DNA of 10,716 nt from CAZXVW01 sp964644025 (GTDB lineage: Bacteria; Acidobacteriota; Terriglobia; Bryobacterales; Bryobacteraceae): the NCBI GenBank assembly GCA_964644025.1, contig CAZXVW010000150.1, positions 1 to 10,716 on the forward strand, in the 5' to 3' direction. Under the pieces are notes generated by a model. That model was not told the origin of the DNA, made no database searches, and worked only from the letters and a program-made list of their open reading frames with translations. Shown here piece by piece: positions 1-4,428 of this stretch. Numbering within the stretch: the first letter of the stretch is position 1; every line of letters begins with the position of its first letter. A program made the translations under genes and the position numbers.

Positions 1-92
1 CGCCGCGCCGGCTTCCCCATCACCGGAGCCACCGCGCTCACGGTGGCCGCGGCCCGGCCCAGGAAACCTCGCCGTGTGGAACTCGTTCTCAT
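1..92 (-). CDS. N-terminus of a Tat-exported protein (partial)
   Basis: Only the first 30 codons of this leftward gene lie in the window. The ATG at 92-90 is preceded by AAGGAG (105-100) at 7-nt spacing, a strong ribosome binding site that decides the start. The peptide begins M-R-T-S-S and then has T-R-R-G-F-L-G, a good twin-arginine motif, followed by an Ala/Val-rich h-region (R-A-A-A-T-V-S-A-V-A-P). It is therefore probably folded in the cytoplasm and exported through the Tat pathway. The mature domain is outside the window, so the function is unknown. In this kind of genome such leaders often sit on sulfatases, oxidoreductases or other secreted enzymes, but that is only a guess. It diverges from the arsenate reductase gene. 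Confidence 0.75.
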   Translation of the reverse strand, partial: MRTSSTRRGFLGRAAATVSAVAPVMGKPAR

Positions 93-172
93 AATCGTGC
101 TCCTTAACTCTCTTCTATTGTGAAGTATCCATCGCCGGTTACCCGGATGTCAATGCCGTTGGGAGAAGGCCG

Positions 173-261
173 CCGGGCAAAGTCTGCTAATCTCGACTCA
201 TGAGACCGAAACTCGCCGGAAGCGCTCGCCCGGGGCCTCCGGGACAGCGCGCTTTGCCCGG
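173..261. repeat. Inverted repeat, 10-bp arms (first 81-bp-spaced element)
   Basis: CCGGGCAAAG (173-182) and its exact reverse complement CTTTGCCCGG (252-261) lie in the divergent gap upstream of the arsenate reductase. Between them, 222-250 can form its own hairpin: GCGCT/AGCGC closing CCCGG/CCGGG, with a 2x2 internal loop and a 5-nt loop. The core CCGGGCAA-N73-TTGCCCGG recurs at 1236-1324 with the same offset and orientation. It could be a structured leader RNA, a pair of operator sites, or a relic of a short palindromic repeat. The function is not known. Confidence 0.5.
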
Positions 262-272
262 GTTTTGCGCTA

Positions 273-286
273 CCGCCGGCCGGCGG
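273..286. repeat. 14-bp GC-only palindrome upstream of arsC
   Basis: CCGCCGGCCGGCGG is a perfect palindrome ending 35 bp before the chosen start of the arsenate reductase. It could be an operator, but GC-only palindromes are common by chance in DNA of this composition. Confidence 0.3.
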
Positions 287-321
287 CATCAGCTCATCGA
301 GACACAGTAGGGGACCGGGCG

Positions 322-756
322 ATGCCGGTGAAACGCGTGCTCATCCTTTGCACGGGCAATTCGTGCCGGAGCCAGATGGCCGCCGGCTTCTTGCGATCGC
401 TGGACCCGGAGCTGGAAGTTTACTCGGCGGGCACCCGGCCGGCTCCGGTCACGCACCCGTACGCGGTTCTGGTAATGCAGGAAGCCGGGATTGATATCAG
501 CAGCGCGCAGCCGCAGAGCGTAGAGCAGTTTGTGGAACAGCCGTTCGACTGGGTGATTACGGTGTGCGATGACGCCGCTGAAACTTGTCCGGCGTTCGCC
601 GGCAAGGTCGGCGCGCGGGCCCATATCAGTTTCGAGGATCCCGCCCGGGCCCGGGGCAGGCCCGAGGAGGTGCTGGAGGTGTTCCGCCGCGTGCGCGACC
701 AGATCCAGCAGCGATTCCGCGAGTTTTACGAGACCCGCTTCGAGGCGCGCGAATAA
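322..756 (+). CDS. arsC: Thioredoxin-type arsenate reductase
   Basis: This 144-residue cytoplasmic enzyme should reduce arsenate to arsenite on a low-molecular-weight tyrosine phosphatase fold. The P-loop C-T-G-N-S-C-R-S begins at Cys10, and V-C-D-D-A-A-E-T-C-P supplies Cys82 and Cys89. These three positions match the catalytic and relay cysteines of the thioredoxin-coupled ArsC of Staphylococcus aureus, so thioredoxin rather than glutaredoxin is the likely electron donor. The S-F-E-D-P-A segment near residue 110 is also typical. I chose the ATG at 322 because the P-loop then falls at residues 10-17 as in the family. The open frame extends back to 265, but that part is not conserved-looking. 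A weak AGGGGA precedes the start. No arsR or arsenite exporter is visible nearby, so detoxification would need an exporter encoded elsewhere. It converges on the VCBS-repeat gene. Confidence 0.9.
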   Translation: MPVKRVLILCTGNSCRSQMAAGFLRSLDPELEVYSAGTRPAPVTHPYAVLVMQEAGIDISSAQPQSVEQFVEQPFDWVITVCDDAAETCPAFAGKVGARAHISFEDPARARGRPEEVLEVFRRVRDQIQQRFREFYETRFEARE

Positions 757-839
757 GGAATGGCGCTCAGCTCTACAAACCGCTTGCCAGGGGCAGAGAC
801 GGCGCGGCGGTAAGGCTCGCCGATTCCCGGGCAGCCGCG

Positions 840-1223
840 TCACCGGATCGCCCGGTTCTCGTATAGCAGTACCCGGGGGTTGCGCCAGCCGATGGAGATG
901 ATGTCGGTGTCCCCGTCGCCGTCGATGTCGTGGTAAGCGCCGCCGGCTTCGATCCGCTGGGAGGAGTCGTCAACAATGTAGCGCGTCCAGCGACTCCCGG
1001 TCCGCCGGTACCAGACCAGGCACGGCGCGGCTTTGCGGGCAGCGACGACGATGTCTGCGGAGCCGTCGCTGTCCAGATCCACCGTCAGGGCTGCGGTCGG
1101 TTCCGGCGCCGCGTAGGGCGCCGGCAGGTCATATGTGTCGCTGCTCAGGTGTGTCCAGCGGACCTCGCCAGCGGTCAGCGGAACGGTCCCGATGCAGGCC
1201 AGGGCGATGATTGCAATTCTCAT
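840..1223 (-). CDS. Short secreted FG-GAP/VCBS-repeat protein
   Basis: This 127-residue protein starts with a plausible Sec signal peptide (M-R-I-A-I-I-A-L-A-C-I-G..., cleavage near residue 18). It contains two FG-GAP/VCBS-type blades with calcium-loop motifs: D49-L-D-S-D-G around 49-57 and D99-I-D-G-D-G-D-T-D around 99-107. The W-Y-R-R-T-G and V-L-L-Y-E-N segments are usual for these secreted propeller proteins in Acidobacteria and Planctomycetes. Two blades cannot close a seven-bladed propeller, so it may be a shortened family member or may assemble with others. The tail after the second blade looks like a natural end, and reading past the stop in other frames gives no further blades. GGAG lies 4 nt before the ATG at 1223. 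No enzymatic role can be assigned. Confidence 0.7.
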   Translation of the reverse strand: MRIAIIALACIGTVPLTAGEVRWTHLSSDTYDLPAPYAAPEPTAALTVDLDSDGSADIVVAARKAAPCLVWYRRTGSRWTRYIVDDSSQRIEAGGAYHDIDGDGDTDIISIGWRNPRVLLYENRAIR

Positions 1224-1235
1224 GAGTCTCCAGAG

Positions 1236-1324
1236 CCGGGCAAAACCCTGGATTCATGGTCATCCGGGCGAAGGCCCATGTCAAGCGGTTCCTTGTTGTT
1301 CGTGGCCGGGGGCCGCTTGCCCGG
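1236..1324. repeat. Inverted repeat, 8-bp arms (second 81-bp-spaced element)
   Basis: CCGGGCAA (1236-1243) and TTGCCCGG (1317-1324) are exact reverse complements in the divergent gap before the ECF sigma operon. Their start-to-start offset is 81 bp, as in 173-261, and the 3' arm continues into GGGTTT in both copies. The interior differs: here CCC(T)GGAT (1246-1253) can pair with ATCCGGG (1262-1268). Neither copy has a visible ORF inside. Confidence 0.45.
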
Positions 1325-1375
1325 GTTTCGCACCTCGTTGTTGAAACCGCGGGCTCCAAACTTTGGAACAATAGG

Positions 1376-1402
1376 GGAACGAACGCGACGCCCGCCCGTA
1401 TC
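1376..1402 (+). promoter_or_regulatory. Possible ECF-type promoter before the sigma operon
   Basis: GGAAC (1376-1380), the commonest -35 core for ECF sigma factors, is followed after 16 bp by CGTATC (1397-1402), a plausible -10. A second GGAAC lies at 1365-1369. Autoregulation is usual for ECF operons. The weak point is that transcription would start almost at the ribosome binding site (about 1408), leaving a very short leader. Confidence 0.25.
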
Positions 1403-1414
1403 ATCAGGGAGAAG

Positions 1415-1960
1415 ATGATGGCGGCGACGCAAACAGCGGTGGTTGAGGTGAGCGCGGCTGATCGCGAGAGCGAGTTTGTGGAACTGTTCCGCCAGTACAA
1501 CCGCAAGGCTTATCATTACGCCTTGCAGACGGTTGGCGATCCGGACGACGCTCTGGACATCACCCAGGAGGCCTTCCTCCGAATCCACCGCCACTGGGCG
1601 CGCCGGGACCGCTCCCGTCCGTTCGGACCCTGGCTATACGCCGTGGTCCGCAACCTTTCCATTGACCTGTTTCGCCGGCGATCCACGCGAAAGGAGTGCA
1701 GCATGGACGACGCCGCTCCTGAACCTTCCCCGTTACCGAACCCGGAGACCGCCGCACACCAGCGAGAGCTGAGCCAGCGGCTCTGGCGGGAGATCCAGCG
1801 ACTGCCGGAGGTTCAGCGCGAGGCCTTGCTGCTCCGCGACTGGCACGGGCTTTCCTACGCCGAGATCGCCGCGGCGACCGGCGCCAGCGTCACCACCATC
1901 AATTCGCGCCTGCACGATGCGCGGGTGAGACTGCGGGAACGGCTCCGGAGGTACTTATGA
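1415..1960 (+). CDS. ECF (RpoE-like) RNA polymerase sigma factor
   Basis: This 181-residue group 4 sigma factor has only regions 2 and 4. Region 2 (about residues 16-85) includes F-V-E-L-F-R-Q-Y, D-A-L-D-I-T-Q-E-A-F-L-R and W-L-Y-A-V-V-R-N-L, which bind core polymerase and melt the -10. A Pro-rich linker follows. Region 4 (about 125-177) has L-P-E-V-Q-R-E-A-L-L-L-R and the helix-turn-helix Y-A-E-I-A-A-A-T-G-A-S that reads the -35. The start is ATG 1415 or the adjacent ATG 1418; AGGGAG (1406-1411) fits 1418 slightly better. The open frame extends back to 1256 but is not sigma-like there. Its TGA overlaps the next ATG (ATGA, 1957-1960), the usual arrangement with its own anti-sigma factor. Target promoters cannot be told from the sequence. 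Confidence 0.93.
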   Translation: MMAATQTAVVEVSAADRESEFVELFRQYNRKAYHYALQTVGDPDDALDITQEAFLRIHRHWARRDRSRPFGPWLYAVVRNLSIDLFRRRSTRKECSMDDAAPEPSPLPNPETAAHQRELSQRLWREIQRLPEVQREALLLRDWHGLSYAEIAAATGASVTTINSRLHDARVRLRERLRRYL

Positions 1961-2403
1961 GGCGCCCTGACAAGCACGAAGAGATCCAGCGTATGCTTTC
2001 GGCGTACCTCGATGGCGAGCTGACGCAGGCCGACCGCCAGCGGGTTCGCCTGCACCTGGAAGAGTGCCGCGAGTGCCGCCTGGTGATGGAGGAGATGGCG
2101 GCCCTGCAGCGGTTGACGGCGGAGATGAAGTTCCCGGATCCGCCGGAGGAAATCATGGACGCCCTGGAACGCAGGCTGTCGGTCCGGGCGCCGCGGCGGT
2201 TCGGCTGGAGCCTGCTGGTGGCGGCTCTGGTGGCCTGGATTGGCTACCTGGTCTACCTGGTGGCGCGGCACCCGCGCTGGCCAACGATTCCGGAGTTTCT
2301 GGCCGGCGCCGCCGGCGCCGGGTTGCTCCTCGTCTTCCTGTCTGTGCTAAGACAAAGGTGGTTGGAACGCCCTCACGATCGGTACAGGAAGGTGAAACGA
2401 TGA
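1957..2403 (+). CDS. Membrane anti-sigma factor with zinc-type (ZAS) domain
   Basis: This 148-residue protein has a cytoplasmic anti-sigma domain at residues 1-60 with the zinc motif H7-x25-H33-x3-C37-x2-C40, typical of ZAS/zf-HC2 anti-sigma factors. Two membrane segments follow (about 84-103 and 113-131), then a short basic tail ending in R-K-V-K-R. With two segments both termini should be cytoplasmic, leaving almost no periplasmic sensor, so the signal may come through the zinc site, the membrane or a partner. It should hold the sigma factor encoded just upstream, from which it is translated through an ATGA overlap. The HxxxCxxC motif alone does not show whether it is redox-sensitive. A second ATGA overlap (2400-2403) leads to the YbjQ-family gene. 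Confidence 0.88.
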   Translation: MRRPDKHEEIQRMLSAYLDGELTQADRQRVRLHLEECRECRLVMEEMAALQRLTAEMKFPDPPEEIMDALERRLSVRAPRRFGWSLLVAALVAWIGYLVYLVARHPRWPTIPEFLAGAAGAGLLLVFLSVLRQRWLERPHDRYRKVKR

Positions 2404-2720
2404 TTGTTGTCAACACGTTCGAGATCGCCGGCAAGCGCATTGTCCGGACCCTCGGGCTGGTCCGGGGAAACACGGTACGGGCCCGCCACCTGGGCCGGGA
2501 TATTCTGGCTGGATTCCGCAATGTAGTGGGCGGTGAGGTCCACGAGTACACGAAATTGCTGGCCGAAAGCCGTGAGAGCGCCCTGGACCGAATGGTGGAA
2601 GAGGCTCGGTCGCTCGGCGCCAACGCGATCACGGGCGTGCGTTTCGCCACCAGTGAGGTCGCGCACAACGCGGCCGAAATCCTGGCTTACGGTACGGCTG
2701 TCGTCATCGAGGACGAGTAA
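2400..2720 (+). CDS. YbjQ-family (UPF0145) protein
   Basis: This 106-residue protein has the usual length of the YbjQ/UPF0145 family, described in Pfam as a putative heavy-metal-binding domain. Recognisable family features are the early V-R-T-L-G-L-V-R-G-N-T-V segment, D-I-L-A-G-F-R-N-V-V-G-G-E-V near 37-50, the Y-T-K-L-L-A-E-S-R helix, G-A-N-A-I-T-G-V-R-F near 80, and a C-terminal A-Y-G-T-A-V-V strand. No cysteine or histidine cluster marks a metal site, so metal binding is not supported here. Members are thought to form oligomeric rings, but the biological role is unsettled. It starts within an ATGA overlap with the anti-sigma gene and has GGAAGG upstream, so it is the third gene of the ECF operon. 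That placement suggests it is a co-regulated or accessory part of the stress response. Confidence 0.85.
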   Translation: MIVVNTFEIAGKRIVRTLGLVRGNTVRARHLGRDILAGFRNVVGGEVHEYTKLLAESRESALDRMVEEARSLGANAITGVRFATSEVAHNAAEILAYGTAVVIEDE

Positions 2721-2748
2721 CCATCACCGCCTATCCCGGCCGCGGCCA

Positions 2749-3018
2749 CTACAGGATCAGGAACCCGGTCTCGACGTTTCCGGCAACAATCCGGGTCCAG
2801 ATGACTTTCGCCGCTCCCTCGCCGGTGGCGTGCCGGAAGCTGACCTGCTGGCCGGGGCGGAGTTGTCGATTACGATGAGAAGCCCGGAAACCGCTGGTGG
2901 AGATGTCGAGAAGTTCTCCCTGAAACTGGAGTGGAATCGGATCGCTGAGGAGAAACTCGATTGGGCCGGAAGCCTTCCGGCGTGGCTCATGCCGCCTTTC
3001 TGGATGGGGTCCGTTCAT
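2749..3018 (-). CDS. Single-domain PilZ protein
   Basis: This 89-residue protein is a lone PilZ domain, the commonest c-di-GMP receptor. The N-terminal R9-H-E-P-R13 gives the RxxxR motif, and D38-I-S-T-S-G43 gives the (D/N)xSxxG motif; both are the ligand contacts in characterised PilZ domains, so binding is likely. Beta strands such as A-A-K-V-I-W-T-R-I fit the barrel. I chose ATG 3018 because it overlaps the stop of the upstream activator gene as ATGA (3018-3015) and the PilZ motif follows at once. A longer in-frame ORF back to 3192 runs through the activator gene in another frame and is not PilZ-like. Translational coupling suggests the two proteins act together or are needed at a fixed ratio. 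It converges on the YbjQ-family gene with a 28-bp gap. Confidence 0.85.
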   Translation of the reverse strand: MNGPHPERRHEPRRKASGPIEFLLSDPIPLQFQGELLDISTSGFRASHRNRQLRPGQQVSFRHATGEGAAKVIWTRIVAGNVETGFLIL

Positions 3019-4025
3019 CGCAGCCTTTCCGCCAGGCGGTCCTGGTTGACTGGTTCGGTGGCGTAAAGCTTCAGTTTCCGGCTGAGCGTCCGCCGGGAGA
3101 TGCCGAGCAGGTCCGCCGCGTTCTGGTGGTGCCCGCCGGTCTTTTCGAGCGCCTGGAATATCATGCGGCGCTCGACCAAGTCCAGCCGCCACTCCTGGCC
3201 GCCGGATCCCCCGTTGGCGCTCACCGAGGCCGCCAGCGCCTGCAAGCTGCCGGCGGCGTCGCGCACCGGTAGGGGCAGGTCTTCAGCGCCGATGCGGGGT
3301 CCCGGCGCCAGCACCGCCGCCTTCAGCACCGTGTTCTTCAGTTCCCGCACATTGCCGGGCCAGTCGTATTTCTCCAGCGCACGGCGTGCACCGGCGCTGA
3401 ATCGCCCATCCGGTCTCGTCTGCCGCAAGAAGTACTCGGCCAATGGCGCGATCTCTTCCTTCCGTTCCCGCAGCGGTGGAATCTCCATCTGGATTTCACT
3501 CAGCCGGTGGTAGAGGTCGGCGCGGAACCGCCCGTCACTCACCTTTTGCCCTAGATCCTGGTTCGTGGCCGCGACTACGCGAACATCCACCGAGATTTTT
3601 CTGGTTCCCCCAAGGCGGTAATATGAGACTCTGTCCAGCACCCGCAGTAGCTTCACCTGCATCCGGGGCTCCAACTCGCCGATTTCATCCAGAAACAGCG
3701 TCCCCTTATCCGCCAGCTCGAACAGCCCCGGCTTGGCGGCGTCGGCGCTGCTGAAGGCTCCGCGCTCGTGCCCGAACAGTTCGCTTTCCACCAAGTGTTC
3801 CGGCAGAGCGGCGCAACTGACGTCCACCCAGGGATGTTCCGCCCGGGGCGAATAATGATGGAGGGCGCGCGCCACCAGCTCTTTGCCAACGCCGCTTTCC
3901 CCGGTAATCAACACCGCCGCATCCACTTGCGCTACTCGCCGCACCTGCTCCATGAGCTGCCGCATCGGCTGGCTCGAAATGACAGCCGGCATGCCAAGGA
4001 AGACACAGATAGCCGGTTCCCTCAT
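3015..4025 (-). CDS. Sigma-54 activator, AAA+ and Fis-type HTH, no receiver domain
   Basis: This 336-residue bacterial enhancer-binding protein uses ATP hydrolysis to open sigma-54 promoters. The AAA+ domain (about 15-245) has Walker A G-E-S-G-V-G-K-E (42-49), Walker B L-F-L-D-E (110-114), sensor I A-T-N (153-155), the F-R-A-D-L-Y-H-R-L arginine-finger region (167-175) and W-P-G-N-V-R-E-L (222-229). The sigma-54-contacting loop, normally GAFTGA, reads G-A-F-S-S-A (89-94). A Fis-type helix-turn-helix fills about 288-321. Only some 14 residues precede the AAA+ domain, so there is no receiver or GAF domain, as in PspF; control must come from a partner. I prefer ATG 4025 to the in-frame ATG 4232 because the extra 69 residues look unconserved and the DNA is palindrome-rich. 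It is coupled to the PilZ gene and diverges from the GGDEF gene. Confidence 0.88.
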   Translation of the reverse strand: MREPAICVFLGMPAVISSQPMRQLMEQVRRVAQVDAAVLITGESGVGKELVARALHHYSPRAEHPWVDVSCAALPEHLVESELFGHERGAFSSADAAKPGLFELADKGTLFLDEIGELEPRMQVKLLRVLDRVSYYRLGGTRKISVDVRVVAATNQDLGQKVSDGRFRADLYHRLSEIQMEIPPLRERKEEIAPLAEYFLRQTRPDGRFSAGARRALEKYDWPGNVRELKNTVLKAAVLAPGPRIGAEDLPLPVRDAAGSLQALAASVSANGGSGGQEWRLDLVERRMIFQALEKTGGHHQNAADLLGISRRTLSRKLKLYATEPVNQDRLAERLR

Positions 4026-4174
4026 GCGATAGTTCCATTCTGACGGTTTTGGTGCGTCCGGGCCATCCTGTCGAACTTCGATATTTCCAACTACATGCAC
4101 CGAGTACTTTAAGGGAAACTTATTAGTACGGGAATCGGTTGAACACCTGAGAGCCACCGAGCGAAATGGCCGCC

Positions 4175-4194
4175 TGTCTGAGACAAAATGTCTC
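4175..4194. promoter_or_regulatory. Overlapping TGTCT/AGACA palindromes, possible operator
   Basis: TGTCT-G-AGACA (4175-4185) overlaps GAGACA-AAA-TGTCTC (4180-4194), giving three alternating half-sites at regular spacing. It lies about 150 bp upstream of the activator start and 235 bp upstream of the GGDEF gene. Those distances suit an upstream activator sequence for a Fis-type HTH dimer, possibly the neighbouring activator itself. Confidence 0.4.
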
Positions 4195-4266
4195 GTCTTG
4201 TGGGTTTTTCCAAGATATTCATTCAAAACCACTTGTGGCCGGTGGCGCCAGTAACTGTATGAAAAG

Positions 4267-4285
4267 ACGGGACCAATTGTCCCGT
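4267..4285. promoter_or_regulatory. Inverted repeat, 7-bp arms, possible operator
   Basis: ACGGGAC (4267-4273) and GTCCCGT (4279-4285) are perfect inverted arms around CAATT. The dyad resembles a transcription factor site more than a terminator: there is no T-tract, and neither neighbouring gene ends here. Confidence 0.4.
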
Positions 4286-4353
4286 GCCGGGAGACCAGCC
4301 GGCGGCCGCCGCTTTCTGCCTGGCCGCCTATAACTCATTGCAAGATAAGGAGA

Positions 4354-4375
4354 AAGCCGCGGCGCCGGGCGGCTT
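4354..4375 (+). other. Leader hairpin before the HD-GYP/GGDEF gene
   Basis: AAGCCGC (4354-4360) pairs with GCGGCTT (4369-4375) around GGCGCCGG, a stable 7-bp stem directly after an AAGGAGA sequence and 53 bp before the TTG start. It could affect translation or mRNA stability. It does not match the c-di-GMP-I riboswitch consensus as I know it. Confidence 0.3.
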
Positions 4376-4428
4376 ACGAAAAGGGAAGGCCAGTTGCTAA
4401 AGCAGTTACGAGAAAGGACCCTACAGCG

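Larger units (their letters stand above)
4026..4428. other. 403-bp divergent regulatory gap
   Basis: This is the only stretch over 300 bases without a gene. It lies between the sigma-54 activator (leftward) and the HD-GYP/GGDEF gene (rightward), so it should hold both promoters. It is less GC-rich than its surroundings, especially 4080-4240. I found no good sigma-54 promoter (GG-N10-GC) in it and no convincing sigma-70 pair; TATAAC at 4329-4334 is a possible -10 for the rightward gene but lacks a recognisable -35. It carries three palindromic elements listed separately. Confidence 0.6.

Noticed and set aside
104..289. Leftward 61-codon ORF ending 12 bp before the Tat gene
   Set aside because: Its stop abuts the ribosome binding site of the next gene, which is operon-like, but it has no ribosome binding site, its first half is low-complexity Pro/Ala/Arg, and it covers the inverted repeat. 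It may be a leader only.
289..843. Leftward 184-codon ORF opposite arsC
   Set aside because: Shadow of arsC, with composition typical of a wrong frame and no recognisable domain.
4026..4232. N-terminal 69-residue extension of the sigma-54 activator
   Set aside because: The extra peptide has no domain character, and the DNA is less GC-rich and palindromic, as expected for a regulatory gap.
4329..4428. c-di-GMP-I (GEMM) riboswitch in the leader of the GGDEF gene
   Set aside because: GAAAGCC and a GC hairpin looked suggestive, but the conserved 5' half of the motif (CACGCACAGGGCAAACC-like) is missing.
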